In this document: positions 24,431-34,353 of the stretch, one piece after another
How the letters are laid out: each line of letters opens with the position of its first letter
Numbering within the stretch: position 1 is the first letter of the stretch
From: Micromonospora wenchangensis
GTDB taxonomy: Bacteria; Actinomycetota; Actinomycetes; Mycobacteriales; Micromonosporaceae
NCBI RefSeq assembly: GCF_002210435.1
Contig: NZ_MZMV01000005.1
Span: 1-64,000 of the forward strand
Direction of reading: 5' to 3'
DNA length: 64,000 bases
The notes under the pieces: model-generated
What the model was told of the DNA's origin: nothing
What the model saw: only the letters and a program-made list of their open reading frames with translations
Database searches by the model: none
Program-made: the position numbers and the translations under genes

Positions 24431-25468
24431 TCAGGGCACCAGGATGATTTTGCCGGCGACGGTGCGGGACTCGGCGAGCGTCAGCGCCGACGCGGCCTCG
24501 GCCAGGGGGATCTCCGCGGCGATCTGCGGGTCCAGCACACCGTCGGTGAGTAGACGGAACACCTGGGTCAGGTCCTCGGCCAGGTTGCGCCGGAAAGCCG
24601 CCAGATTACGGTGGCCCGCCCAGAAGTTGTAGAAGTAGGCGCTTCGGTGGTTCGGCAGGGTGTGCCAGAGCTTCAGCTGCGCGAAGAGCTTCAGCACGGG
24701 CAGCCGCGAGTTGCCCGCCTCGTCCTTCGTCGCCGCCGTGCCGTAGGACACCAGCGTGCCGCCCCTGCGCAGCAACTGCCAGGACCGTTCCACACCGGGG
24801 CCGCCCACGTGGTCGAACACCGCGTCCACACCGTCCGGGGCCAACGCCCTGATCCGGTGGTACATGCCGGGCTCGCGGTAGTCGACAGGGGTGGCGCCCA
24901 GCGCGCGTACCGCGTCGTGGTGGCGCGGCGAGGCGGTGCCGATGACGCGGACGCCGGCGTGCCGGGCCAGCTGGACGAGCGTGGAGCCGACCCCGCCGTT
25001 CGCCCCGAGCACGACGACGACGTTCCCGGAGCGGACCTTGGCCAGCCGGTGCAGCATCTGCCAGGCGGTGATGCCGTTGACGACCACGGTCTCGGCGGCG
25101 GCGGGGGACACCCCGTCCGGCACCGGAACCAGGTCGGCGGCCTCGACCAGCACATGGGTGGCCCACGCGCCGATCTTGGTGACGGCGGCGAACCGGCGTC
25201 CGACCAGGTCGGTGTCCCCGCCGGGTCCGACGGCCGTGACGGTTCCGACCAGGTCATATCCGGGTACGAAGGGGAACGGCGGTTGATCGTAGTACTTGCC
25301 CCGGCGCATCTGCTGCTCGGCGAACGACACACCGGTCGCTTCCATCCGCAGGACGACCTGTCCCGCAACCGGCGCGGGCAGTTCGCGGGCGCATACCTGC
25401 AGCCCGCTCGGATCGACCACGCCCGGTAGGACTATCTCGGTCGTGCTCGTGGTGACGGGGTTGGTCAT
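24431..25468 (-). CDS. Zinc-free MDR-family quinone oxidoreductase / enoyl reductase-like protein
   Basis: A protein of about 345 residues. ATG 25468 has GGAGG upstream; the open frame extends further but would overlap the neighbouring membrane-protein gene. The GroES-like N-terminal domain has PFVPGYDLVGTVTAVGPG; the NAD(P)-binding domain has VVVVLGANGGVGSTLVQLAR. The zinc-binding cysteines of classical alcohol dehydrogenases are absent, placing it with quinone oxidoreductase/enoyl reductase-like MDR proteins. It is 16 bases downstream of a small membrane protein gene on the same strand, probably one operon. Confidence 0.82.
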   Translation of the reverse strand: MTNPVTTSTTEIVLPGVVDPSGLQVCARELPAPVAGQVVLRMEATGVSFAEQQMRRGKYYDQPPFPFVPGYDLVGTVTAVGPGGDTDLVGRRFAAVTKIGAWATHVLVEAADLVPVPDGVSPAAAETVVVNGITAWQMLHRLAKVRSGNVVVVLGANGGVGSTLVQLARHAGVRVIGTASPRHHDAVRALGATPVDYREPGMYHRIRALAPDGVDAVFDHVGGPGVERSWQLLRRGGTLVSYGTAATKDEAGNSRLPVLKLFAQLKLWHTLPNHRSAYFYNFWAGHRNLAAFRRNLAEDLTQVFRLLTDGVLDPQIAAEIPLAEAASALTLAESRTVAGKIILVP

Positions 25469-25484
25469 GACGGCGTCCCTCCGG

Positions 25485-25925
25485 TCAGCGGTTGTCGTCG
25501 GGGCCCAGCGCCCCGCGGCGCCAGGTGTGCCAGCCACGGCACAGCACGTAGGCGGCGATGGTGGTCGCCGAGACGAACCCGTCGGCGAACAGGGTCCGCA
25601 GCGCGTGCGGGACGTCGAGGATGAACGCGGCCTGGACGGTGACCGCGAGCTTGTGGAAGAGCAGGAGTTCCCACATGCCGCGCTGCTTGCGGGGCGCGAC
25701 CGCCAGCATGGCCCACATCCCGGCGAAGACGATGTAGGCACAGGTTCGCCAGTACTCGGTCAGGATCAGGTCGTCGGGGAGACCCCCGAGGCGGGAGACG
25801 CCCTCGACGAACGGCACCAGGGTGGCGGCTGCCGTGATCGCCATCAGGATCCGGCCGGTCCGATCCTGCCAGCGTGTCGGTGCCGCGACTGGTGCCTCCG
25901 CGACGACATGGGTGCGGACTGCCAT
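25485..25925 (-). CDS. Small four-helix integral membrane protein
   Basis: A protein of about 146 residues with hydrophobic segments at ILMAITAAATLVPFVEGV, YIVFAGMWAMLAV, LLLFHKLAVTVQAAFIL and TTIAAYVLCRGW. ATG 25925 is preferred over the longer start because an AGGAAA lies upstream. No domain is recognised. It may be a DoxX-like or quinone-linked membrane protein, considering the adjacent quinone-oxidoreductase-like gene, but that is only contextual. Confidence 0.65.
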   Translation of the reverse strand: MAVRTHVVAEAPVAAPTRWQDRTGRILMAITAAATLVPFVEGVSRLGGLPDDLILTEYWRTCAYIVFAGMWAMLAVAPRKQRGMWELLLFHKLAVTVQAAFILDVPHALRTLFADGFVSATTIAAYVLCRGWHTWRRGALGPDDNR

Positions 25926-26136
25926 GAGATTTCCTGTCTGCTCAATCACTTCGTGCGCGTGGACACGGAGACCATCGGTCATCGGAGAGCGGCGTCGCGT
26001 CGGTGGGAATTGCGTAACCGTTTCGGTCGTCGCGGACGCTCCGGGTGACGTCGGGTGGCTCGCCCAGCCCCGGCGGCATGTCGACGACGGATGATCGAGC
26101 CGGATCCCGAGCCTCGATCGGGACGACTAACGGGGC

Positions 26137-26778
26137 ATGACAGCTCACCACCGGCCCGACGCGGCGACCGGCCCGCTGCGCGTGCAGGTTCTCCTGTACG
26201 ACGGCATCGAGGAGCAGGACTTCGTCGGGCCGTACGAGGTCTTCAGCATCGCCCGCAGTGCCGCCCGTGCGCCGCTGACCATCGACTACGTCACCGCCGA
26301 CGTCCCGCGGACGATCACCGCCGGTGGCGGCACCCGGGTCGAGGTCGGCACGGGTTGGTCGCCGTGGGACGCGGATCTTCTGATCGTGCCGGGCAGCGGC
26401 TTGACCGGCCCGACCCGGCCCGGTGTCGAACTGGAGATCGCGAAGGGTGACCTACCGCGGACACTCGCCGCGGCACCGCGCCCCGGCCTGGTCGTCGCCT
26501 CGGTCTGCACCGGAGCGCTGCTGCTCGGCGCGGCGGGTCTGACTCGTGGTCGGCGCTGCATCAAGAATCAGATGGTCAAGGACAAACTCGCGGCGTTCGG
26601 CGGCCTCGTCACCGAGGCCCGCGTGGTCGACGACGGTGACCTGGTCACCTGCGGCGGCGTCACCTCCGGACTCGATCTGGGACTGCACCTCGTTCGTCGT
26701 AAGTTCGGCGCGGATGCCGCCGATCTGGTGACGCGCATCCTGGAGTACGAGCCCCGGGGCACCGTCTGGACCTCCTGA
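26137..26778 (+). CDS. DJ-1/PfpI-family protein (isonitrile-hydratase-like)
   Basis: A protein of 213 residues with the class I glutamine amidotransferase-like fold of the DJ-1/PfpI family: LLYDGIEEQDFVGPYEVFSI near the N-terminus supplies the conserved Glu, and the nucleophile elbow is ASVCTGALLLGAAGL with Cys at its centre. The C-terminal YEPRGTVW is typical of the InhA/transcription-regulator-associated branch. No HTH is fused. The reaction is not predictable; possible roles are hydratase, deglycase or sensor. It stands alone between divergent or co-oriented regulators. Confidence 0.82.
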   Translation: MTAHHRPDAATGPLRVQVLLYDGIEEQDFVGPYEVFSIARSAARAPLTIDYVTADVPRTITAGGGTRVEVGTGWSPWDADLLIVPGSGLTGPTRPGVELEIAKGDLPRTLAAAPRPGLVVASVCTGALLLGAAGLTRGRRCIKNQMVKDKLAAFGGLVTEARVVDDGDLVTCGGVTSGLDLGLHLVRRKFGADAADLVTRILEYEPRGTVWTS

Positions 26779-26884
26779 CCCGCGTCGTCCGCTCGATCGT
26801 CAGCGGTCGGTCACCCGGCCGCTGACTCGGTCTCACATCAGCGGGAAGCGGCAACCGTCTGGCGCACTGCAGGAGGCGAACAGC

Positions 26885-29638
26885 GTGACTTCCCGGCTGC
26901 TAACTCCGGACCGGACAGGGGGTAGCCTGGCCGGCGTGCGATCCGCGGCTGGCTCCCGGGGCTCACTGGTCGGCAGGTCGGTCGAGCTCAAGGTTCTCCA
27001 CGAGCTGACCGGGGAGGCGCAAGCGGGGCGGGGCGGGGCGCTGGTGGTGCGCGGCGAGGCCGGCATCGGCAAGAGCACGCTGCTGGCACACGCCCGCGAC
27101 GCGGCGTCCGGCGTACGTGTGATCCACGTGGCCGGGGCGGAGTTCGAGCGGGAACTGCCCTACAGCGCGCTGCATCAACTGTGCGTGCCGGTGCTGGGTC
27201 ACCTCGCGGACCTGCCACCCCGGCACGCCGACGCGCTCCGGATCGCGTTCGGACTGGCGAAGGGCACGCCCGACCTCTTCCACATCGGCGTGGCGACGCT
27301 GGGTCTGCTCGCCGCCGCGGCCCGGGTACGCCCGCTGCTGTGCGTGGTTGACGACGCCCACTGGTTGGACGCGGCGTCGGCGAGGGCGTTGACGTTCGTC
27401 GGCCGGCGGGTGGCCACCGAGCCGATCGCCATGGTGTTCGCGCTGCGGTCGCCCGCCTCGGACGAGCTGCACGAACTGCCCGGCCTCGACCTCACCGGGT
27501 TAACCGACGCCGAGGCGCGGACGGTGCTCGCGGGCCGACGGCACCTCGTCCTCGACGAGCAGGTGCTCAGCCGACTGCTCGCCGAGGCCCGGGGTAACCC
27601 GTTGGCATTGCTCGAACTGCCCGAGGCGGGCGGCTTCGGGCCGCCGGACACCTCCCCGGTACCGACCCGTATCGAGCGCAGCTTCCGGGACCGGCTGTCG
27701 GCACTGCCGGACGACGCCCGTCTCCTGCTGACCGCGGCGAGCGCCGACCCCACGGGCGATGCCACCCTGGTGTGGCCGGCCGCGCAGCTGCTGGGCATCG
27801 ACGTGCCGACCGCCAGCGCCGGCGTGGCCGCGACCGGCCTTGTCGAGTTCGCCGCCGACATTCGCTTCTGCCACCCGCTGGCCCGGTCCGCGGTCTACCG
27901 GGCCGCGTCGGCGCGGGAACGACAGCGGGCCCACCGGGCACTGGCCGAGGCGACCAACGCCGGCACCGACCCGGACCGGCGGGCCTGGCACCGAGCCCAG
28001 GCCACCGTCGGCCCCGACGACGACGTCGCCGCGGAACTCGTCCGATCGGCCACCCGTGCCCGGTCGCGCGGGGGCGTGGTGGCCGCAGCAGCCTTCCTGG
28101 AACGGGCGGCCGAGCTTTCCCTGGACCCCGCCGGCCGGCTCGAACGAACGTTCGCGGCGGCGCATGCCGCCCTCGTCGCGGGCCGTCCCGACCGAGCCGC
28201 CATCCTGGTCAGAGCCGTCGAGCACACCGGGCTCGACGAGTTCCAGCTCGCCCACGCCGACCTGCTGCGGGGACAGGTCGCCTTCCAGAGCCACCGGGAC
28301 GAGAACGGCCCAGAGTTCATGATCCACGCGGGAAGGCGGTTGGCCGGGTTGGATCCGGAACGGGCCCGCAGGTGCTTCCTGGACGCGATCGAGACGAGTC
28401 TGCTCGTCGGCCGGGCCAGCGGCGTGCTCGATCTGGTGCTGGCCGCCGTGCGGTCGGTGCCGGCGACCGCGTCGCGTCCGCCGGACGTGCTGGATGCGCT
28501 GGGCCTGCTGAACTCGGCGGGCCACCGCAGCGCGATCCCGCTGATCCGGCAGGTTCTCGACGGCCGCCACGGTTCCGGCAGGCCCGGCTGGATCGAGCAC
28601 CCCGCGCTCGCCCTCATGCTCGCGGCAGAGATCTGGGATCCCCATCGGTATGCGGCGATCGTCGAGTGGCTGGTGCGGACCGGCCGCGAGTCCGGTTCTC
28701 CGCTGCTGCTGCGTCTTGGGCTCGCGCAGGCGGGGTCGTACGGCGCGCTCACCGCCGACCCTGGCCTGGCGATGGCCTCGATCGCCGAGGAAGAGGCCAT
28801 CGCCGACGCGATCGGCGGGCCGCCGATGCCCTACCACCGGATCCATCTGGCGGCCCTGCGTGGTCGCCGCGCCGAAGCGCTCGCGCTGTTCGAGAAGGCC
28901 ACGGTCGCGGCGACCACCAGCGGCAGTGGTCTCCTGACCGGCAACATCGACTGGGCGTCGGCGGTGCTGTTCAACGGCCTCGCCGACTATCCGGCCGCGC
29001 TGGCGGCCGCTCGGCGGGCCGTCGCGGACGGCACCCTCTTCCTCGCCAGTTTCTCCCTGCCCGAACTGGTCGAAGCGGCGGTCCGCTGCGGTGACTCCGA
29101 GGCCGCCAGCTCGGCGCTGGAATCGCTCGTGGAACGCGCCGACGCCAGCGGGACCGCCACCGGTCTGGGCATCGCCGCATACGCCCGAGGGATGGTGACC
29201 GGGTCCGAGGAGCAGTACCGGACCGCCGTCGCGCACCTCGAACGGAGCCCGTTGTCGGCCTACCGGGCCAGAGCCCATCTCGTGTACGGAGAATGGCTGC
29301 GACGCGAGGGCCGCCGGCGGGACTGCCGAGCGCACCTGCGCACGGCACACCGCCTGCTGTCCGAGGCCGGATTCGAGGCGTTCGCCCGACGCGCCGCCGT
29401 CGAGCTGCGCGCCAGCGGGGAACGGCCACGCCATCGGTCACCACAGACGTACGACCAGCTGACGATTCAGGAGCTGCACATCGCCCGGCTGGTCGCCGCC
29501 GGCGCGACGTCCGGCGAGGTGGCCGCCCAGCTGTTCATCAGCCCGCGCACCGTCGACACCCACCTGCGCAACATCTTCCGCAAGCTCGGCATCAACTCTC
29601 GGCGGCAACTCCGGCACCGCTCCGATCTCGGCGCGTGA
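26885..29638 (+). CDS. LuxR-family regulator with N-terminal AAA ATPase (second copy type)
   Basis: A protein of 917 residues. GTG 26885 has GGAGG about 9 bases upstream. Walker A GEAGIGKST is at 57-65, Walker B LLCVVDDAHWLDAAS near 150-165; a long TPR-like helical region follows, and a C-terminal LuxR HTH (TIQELHIARLVAAGATSGEVA, SPRTVDTHLRNIFRKLGI). Similar architecture but low identity to the regulator at 7.8 kb, so not a recent duplicate. It ends at a strong hairpin shared with a convergent SnoaL-like gene. The target is unknown. Confidence 0.88.
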   Translation: MTSRLLTPDRTGGSLAGVRSAAGSRGSLVGRSVELKVLHELTGEAQAGRGGALVVRGEAGIGKSTLLAHARDAASGVRVIHVAGAEFERELPYSALHQLCVPVLGHLADLPPRHADALRIAFGLAKGTPDLFHIGVATLGLLAAAARVRPLLCVVDDAHWLDAASARALTFVGRRVATEPIAMVFALRSPASDELHELPGLDLTGLTDAEARTVLAGRRHLVLDEQVLSRLLAEARGNPLALLELPEAGGFGPPDTSPVPTRIERSFRDRLSALPDDARLLLTAASADPTGDATLVWPAAQLLGIDVPTASAGVAATGLVEFAADIRFCHPLARSAVYRAASARERQRAHRALAEATNAGTDPDRRAWHRAQATVGPDDDVAAELVRSATRARSRGGVVAAAAFLERAAELSLDPAGRLERTFAAAHAALVAGRPDRAAILVRAVEHTGLDEFQLAHADLLRGQVAFQSHRDENGPEFMIHAGRRLAGLDPERARRCFLDAIETSLLVGRASGVLDLVLAAVRSVPATASRPPDVLDALGLLNSAGHRSAIPLIRQVLDGRHGSGRPGWIEHPALALMLAAEIWDPHRYAAIVEWLVRTGRESGSPLLLRLGLAQAGSYGALTADPGLAMASIAEEEAIADAIGGPPMPYHRIHLAALRGRRAEALALFEKATVAATTSGSGLLTGNIDWASAVLFNGLADYPAALAAARRAVADGTLFLASFSLPELVEAAVRCGDSEAASSALESLVERADASGTATGLGIAAYARGMVTGSEEQYRTAVAHLERSPLSAYRARAHLVYGEWLRREGRRRDCRAHLRTAHRLLSEAGFEAFARRAAVELRASGERPRHRSPQTYDQLTIQELHIARLVAAGATSGEVAAQLFISPRTVDTHLRNIFRKLGINSRRQLRHRSDLGA

Positions 29639-29645
29639 CATCGCC

Positions 29646-29680
29646 GGGCCGGCCGGCGGCCGCACGGCGCCGGCCGGCCC
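29646..29680. terminator. Bidirectional hairpin between convergent genes
   Basis: Perfect 13-bp inverted repeat (GGGCCGGCCGGCG and its complement), arms 29646-29658 and 29668-29680, nine-base loop, placed between the LuxR stop at 29638 and the convergent SnoaL-like stop at 29697. No U-tract on either side. Confidence 0.75.
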
Positions 29681-29696
29681 AACTGGGGGAATCCGG

Positions 29697-30140
29697 TCAG
29701 ACAGCGGAAGGCTCGACCGACTGCACGCGCAGCTGGGTAAGGAGCAGCAGCATGTCGGAGTTGAGCCAGTACTCGATGATCTGACCGTCGTGGACGCGCA
29801 GGAGGTCGACGCCGGTGAAGTCGACAGGCGTGCCGACCGGTGCCCCGGCGCCGGGGAAGCCTCCGCCGTAGGTGCCCGTGGCACGCCAACGCAGGGCCAA
29901 CAGGTCGTCTTGGACGATCGGACCGACCTCGATGTCGAACACCAGGTCGGGTAGTGGACCGCGAAGCTGTGCCACCCAGCCGGTCATGGCCTCGGCGTCG
30001 TCGATCGCGCTGCCGTCGCCGCCGTCGGCCAGGGCCGCGTGCACCCTTACCCCAGGTGCGATCAGTTCATCGACGTCGCTGAAGTCTCCGTTCCACAACG
30101 CCTTCCAGGCACCGACCAGGCGGGTGATGTCGTCGCTCAT
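29697..30140 (-). CDS. SnoaL-like (NTF2-fold) ester-cyclase-family protein
   Basis: A protein of 147 residues with the NTF2-like pattern: WKALWNGDFSDVDELIAPGV at the start, LPDLVFDIEVGPIVQDDLLALRW in the middle and DLLRVHDGQIIEYWLNSDML near the end. This is the SnoaL/ester cyclase branch, cyclase or isomerase-like small-molecule enzymes or binding proteins. ATG 30140 has a GGAG ribosome site. It is not in an obvious biosynthetic operon. Confidence 0.78.
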   Translation of the reverse strand: MSDDITRLVGAWKALWNGDFSDVDELIAPGVRVHAALADGGDGSAIDDAEAMTGWVAQLRGPLPDLVFDIEVGPIVQDDLLALRWRATGTYGGGFPGAGAPVGTPVDFTGVDLLRVHDGQIIEYWLNSDMLLLLTQLRVQSVEPSAV

Positions 30141-30306
30141 GTCATCTCCATGTCTCTCGTGGTCAAACCGCGCAGGGGCGTCACCGGGCGCGCGCCCACG
30201 CGACAGGGCACCCGGCCGATGTCGCGGTTCCGCACGGGATCACCGTGCCCTGGCGACTGTCGCGTCCGCGTCGGCAGAACCTACGTACTCCGGAATACTC
30301 CGGCGG

Positions 30307-30951
30307 CTATGCACGGCGTCTGCGCAGTGCCGCTCCCGCGAGGACGAAGCCGATCAGGAACGGATAGATGATCCCGCGTTCGAACAGGCCGATGAGTACG
30401 CCCGCACCCGAGGCCACCATGGTCCCGAAGACCACGAGCGAGAGCAGGCCGAACATCCCGGACATGGTCAACAGACGGCCCAGCCCGGACGACATTCCGA
30501 GCAGCCGATACGCTCGACCGAGCAGGATGACGAGCACGTTGCCGGCGACGAAGGCCAAGATCGCGCCGATCCCGTGGTAGTCGGTGCCGTCAGTGCCGCC
30601 GTCCCCCGGAAACAGCCCCACCAGGACCATGCCAACCGCCAGCACGACCGCCGAGATGACCGTCGCCGCCCGCCGCCCACCCGGCAAGCCCTTCAGCATC
30701 GCGACTCCGGCCAGCGCGGCCAGGCCGGTCAGCCCGAGTCCGGTATTCATCACCAGGGCCAGTGGGGAGTACATGTACTGACCGAACGCGGTGAGCGGCC
30801 CGTGGACTCCGAGATTACTGATGAAGTGGTGGGTGTAGCTGTAGGGCGGATCCGTCCACGCCGCAGCGGCGACGAACTCGCCGGTGAAGTAGATGATTCC
30901 GCTGGCCATGAGTGCCACTGCGGCCGCGGTGCGCTGCCTGATGTCGGTCAC
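30307..30951 (-). CDS. DUF998-family membrane protein
   Basis: A protein of about 214 residues with six hydrophobic helices and the DUF998 pattern (HFISNLGVHGP after the first helix, then YHGIGAILAFVAGNVLVIL). GTG 30951 was chosen because it has AGGAGGA five bases upstream; the open frame runs further but as antisense of the SARP gene. Divergent from the SARP regulator. Function unknown. Confidence 0.78.
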   Translation of the reverse strand: MTDIRQRTAAAVALMASGIIYFTGEFVAAAAWTDPPYSYTHHFISNLGVHGPLTAFGQYMYSPLALVMNTGLGLTGLAALAGVAMLKGLPGGRRAATVISAVVLAVGMVLVGLFPGDGGTDGTDYHGIGAILAFVAGNVLVILLGRAYRLLGMSSGLGRLLTMSGMFGLLSLVVFGTMVASGAGVLIGLFERGIIYPFLIGFVLAGAALRRRRA

Positions 30952-31072
30952 GACGTCCTCCTGTAGATGAATCAGTGGCGTCAGCCTGCGGCGCGGCGCT
31001 GACACGCGGCACACACCGCGCGGACACCGCCCCGCCGCCGGACCGGACGGGGAAACGCGGGAGGATCGGGGG

Positions 31073-34000
31073 ATGGACGGAGGTGAACGGCTACGGGTCA
31101 CCCTGCTCGGCGCCTTCCGGGTCGCCCGCGGTGACACCACCCTGGCTGTACCCGGAACGCGCCTGCGGAATCTGCTCGTCCGGCTGGCGCTCGCTGGCGG
31201 CCGGCCGGTCACACCGGCCGTGCTGGTCGACGCGATCTGGGGGGAGGACCCGCCGTCCGACCCCACGCAGGCGCTCCAGCGACTCGTCTCCCGGTTACGC
31301 CGCGCGCTCTCCCCGGACGCCCCGGATCCCACGGTGGTCCGACAGGTCGCGGGTGGATACCGGCTGGCGGTGGAGGCATCCGATGTCGACGCCGTGCGGT
31401 TCGAGGAACTCGCCGCGACCGGCCGAGAGGCGGCACTCGCCGAGGCGGTGGCGCTGTGGGGCGACCGGCCCGGCGTCGAGCCCGCAATCATCGCGGCGGT
31501 CGCGCCCACCGTCGCGACCCGCCTGGTGCAGACCTCGATCGAGGTGGTCGCCGACCTCGCCGGTGCTGAACTGTTCTCCGGACGGGCCGAAGCCGCGACT
31601 GCCCGGCTGTCCGTGCTGTTACGGGAGCAGCCGGGACATGAGCGGGCGGCCGCCCTGCTGATGGACGCGCTGGCCGGTCTGGGGCGACAGGCAGAGGCCC
31701 TCGCCGTCTACGAGCGGGTCCGCGAGGCGCTGGCCGACGTGCTGGGCACCGATCCCGGCACCGCCCTGCGTGAGCGTCATCTGCGACTGCTGCGACCCGA
31801 GCCGCCCCGACCAGCGCCCGGCGCCTCGACGGCCGACCCAGTCGTGCCCGGGCTCCCGGCCGGGAGCCTCGGGGCCGGGCGGCCGAATGCTGACCTGCCC
31901 GTGCCTCTGACCAGCTTTGTCGGCCGCGATGACGACCTTGCCCGGATCTCCGCCCTGTTCACGGCCGGGCGGCTGGTCACCGTCGTCGGACCGGGCGGCG
32001 CCGGAAAAACCCGCCTCGCGCTGGAAGCCGGCCGCCGCCACCGTCACGACTACCACGATGGTGTACGGCTGGTCGACCTCGCATCCGTCACCGACCCCAC
32101 CAAGATCATATCGGCTCTGCTCGCCGCGATCGGTCTGCGGACCGGCGGCCCGCTCGGGCGGACCGGCGACGACGAGTCCGACGTCCTCCTCACCGAACTC
32201 AGCGACCGGGAGATCCTCCTCCTACTGGACAACTGCGAGCACCTGATCGACGCCGTGGCGCGCGTCGTCTCCTCGCTGCTGCCCCGCTGTCCCGGCCTGC
32301 GGGTGCTCGCCACCAGCCGTGAACCCCTCGCGGTCGACGGCGAGGGGCTCGTCCCATTGGCTCCGCTCGAACTACCCGGCCCGGACGCCGACGTCGCGCA
32401 GGCCCGACAGACCACGTCGGTACGCCTGTTCACCGCTCGCGCTGCCGCCGTACGCCCGGGCTTCGATGTCGACGAGACGACGCTGTCCAACGTCGTGCGC
32501 CTCGTACGTGGACTTGACGGCATGCCTCTCGCATTGGAGCTGGCCGCCGCCCGGCTTCGGACGCTGTCGCTGCTCGACCTCGCGGAGGGGCTGGCCGACC
32601 GGTTCCACCTGCTCGGCAGGGGCAGCCGCACCGCACCACTGCGGCACCGCACCCTGCGCGCGGTGATCGCGTGGAGTTGGGATCTGCTCGACGCCGGCGA
32701 ACGGGCCGTCGCGGAACACGTCGCCATCCTGCCCGGCGGCGCCACGGCCAGCTCCGCCACCGCAGTCTGCGAGGGGAGCGCCGATGTCCCGAACGTGCTT
32801 GCCACACTCGTCGACCGGTCGTTGCTCCAGCTAGATCCAACCACCGGCCGCTACCGCATGCTGGAAACAATCAGGGAGTACGGCAGGGAACGGCTGGCCG
32901 AGGCCGGCACGCTCGGGCGAGCTCGTGACCTGGCCGCGGCCCACTTCGCCGCGCTGATGGCCGAGCAGGATCCCCGACTGCGTGGACCCCACCAACTGGC
33001 CGCGATCGGGATCGTCGACGCAGAATACGACAACATCCTCGCCGCCCTCGACCATCTGTGCGCCGCCGGGGACGCCACGGGTGCGATCGCTCTCGCTCTC
33101 GACCTCACCTGGTACTGGCAGATGCGTGGCCGCCATGCCGACGGCATCCATTGGCTGGGGCAGGCACTGGCGGTGGCGAACGGCGAATGGACTGTCGCAC
33201 GCGACTGCGCCCGTGCCGCCTATCTACTCAACCGAGCGGACATCACCGCCGGCGTCTCCGCGCGGTATGAGGTCGACGAACAAACGACGGTGCAGGAGCT
33301 GGCCGGTCGGCTGCTCGCCCATCCGCACCTGCCGGGCCACTTCCGTCTGCTGGGTTCGATCCTTCTGTTTCTCCAGGACGAGCCAGCCGCGCTCGCGACC
33401 TTCACGCGTTTCACCGACGGCGACGACCGGTGGTCGGCCGGGCTGGCGCACATGTTCCAGGCCGAGATCGCCGAAAAGGAAGGGGCGCTCTACCGGATGC
33501 GCCGTCACGTCGAGGTGGCGCTGGACCACTTCCGGCGCATCGGTGACCAGTGGGCCACGGCTGCCGTGCTACCGATGCGTGCGGCCCTGCGGCGGTACGA
33601 CGACGTCGACGGCGCCATGTCCGACCTCACCGAGGCCCGGACGCTGACCGGCCGATTCGGAGCGCTCGGCGTCAGCGACCAGTTCCACAGCGACCTGCGC
33701 TGGATCGACCTGCACCTGCGCCGCGGTGACACCGATCTGGCGGCAGACCTGCTCGACGCCGCACGAGCGCGCGCCCGGCGCGCGTCCTCGACGGAGATGC
33801 TGGTCCTCATCGACATACACGAGGCGGCCCTGAGGGTGCGGCTCGGCGACCTCGACCGTGCGGGTGACCTCATCGACGCCGCAGAGCGGGGGCTGTCCGT
33901 CGTCCCGGCCTACCCGGCCGATCACGCCCGTGCGCTGGTGAGTAGCACCAGGGCGGCGCTCCTTCTGCAACTGGGCGACCTGTCCGGTGCCGACGAGGCG

Positions 34001-34315
34001 CTGGCGGTAGCGCACGAGGCGGCCCGGGCCACCCGGGAGCTACCGGTCCTCGCCCAGGTGACAGTACAGATGGCCGCGGTTGCCGACCGGCGGGGAAGAC
34101 ATCACGAATCGGCCGCGCTCCTCGGTGTCGCCGCCCGCCTGCGCGGCGCGCACGACCACACCGACCCGCAGGTCAGGGAGCTGACCCGCAGGGGAAAGAC
34201 TGCGCTGGACGAGGACGGGTTCGACGCGGCGTACGCGGCGGGTCGTCGCTGCGTGCAGCAGACCACGGTGCAGGTGGCGGCTGCCACCTGCACCGTGACC
34301 GACAGCGACCGGTAG
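31073..34315 (+). CDS. SARP/AfsR-like regulator with BTAD, ATPase and TPR region
   Basis: A regulator of 1080 residues. Residues 1-95 form an OmpR-like winged helix (RVTLLGAFRVARGD, LRNLLVRLALAGG, LVSRLRRAL), about 100-235 a BTAD domain (ALAVYERVREALADVLGTDP), about 265-540 an NB-ARC-like ATPase with VVGPGGAGKTRLAL at about 304-317, and the rest TPR-like helices. The DNA-binding domain predicts an activator. ATG 31073 has GGAGG upstream. It is divergent from the DUF998 gene by about 120 bases and convergent with the FAD monooxygenase. It might control the nearby redox genes or the more distant biosynthetic operon; sequence does not tell. Confidence 0.88.
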   Translation: MDGGERLRVTLLGAFRVARGDTTLAVPGTRLRNLLVRLALAGGRPVTPAVLVDAIWGEDPPSDPTQALQRLVSRLRRALSPDAPDPTVVRQVAGGYRLAVEASDVDAVRFEELAATGREAALAEAVALWGDRPGVEPAIIAAVAPTVATRLVQTSIEVVADLAGAELFSGRAEAATARLSVLLREQPGHERAAALLMDALAGLGRQAEALAVYERVREALADVLGTDPGTALRERHLRLLRPEPPRPAPGASTADPVVPGLPAGSLGAGRPNADLPVPLTSFVGRDDDLARISALFTAGRLVTVVGPGGAGKTRLALEAGRRHRHDYHDGVRLVDLASVTDPTKIISALLAAIGLRTGGPLGRTGDDESDVLLTELSDREILLLLDNCEHLIDAVARVVSSLLPRCPGLRVLATSREPLAVDGEGLVPLAPLELPGPDADVAQARQTTSVRLFTARAAAVRPGFDVDETTLSNVVRLVRGLDGMPLALELAAARLRTLSLLDLAEGLADRFHLLGRGSRTAPLRHRTLRAVIAWSWDLLDAGERAVAEHVAILPGGATASSATAVCEGSADVPNVLATLVDRSLLQLDPTTGRYRMLETIREYGRERLAEAGTLGRARDLAAAHFAALMAEQDPRLRGPHQLAAIGIVDAEYDNILAALDHLCAAGDATGAIALALDLTWYWQMRGRHADGIHWLGQALAVANGEWTVARDCARAAYLLNRADITAGVSARYEVDEQTTVQELAGRLLAHPHLPGHFRLLGSILLFLQDEPAALATFTRFTDGDDRWSAGLAHMFQAEIAEKEGALYRMRRHVEVALDHFRRIGDQWATAAVLPMRAALRRYDDVDGAMSDLTEARTLTGRFGALGVSDQFHSDLRWIDLHLRRGDTDLAADLLDAARARARRASSTEMLVLIDIHEAALRVRLGDLDRAGDLIDAAERGLSVVPAYPADHARALVSSTRAALLLQLGDLSGADEALAVAHEAARATRELPVLAQVTVQMAAVADRRGRHHESAALLGVAARLRGAHDHTDPQVRELTRRGKTALDEDGFDAAYAAGRRCVQQTTVQVAAATCTVTDSDR

Positions 34316-34353
34316 CGCGGCGCGTCATGCCGTCGCGGACCGGCCGGACCGGC

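Noticed and set aside
27500..29434. Long minus-strand open frame opposite the second LuxR regulator
   Set aside because: The plus strand has Walker motifs and an HTH; the opposite frame has no ribosome site or motif.
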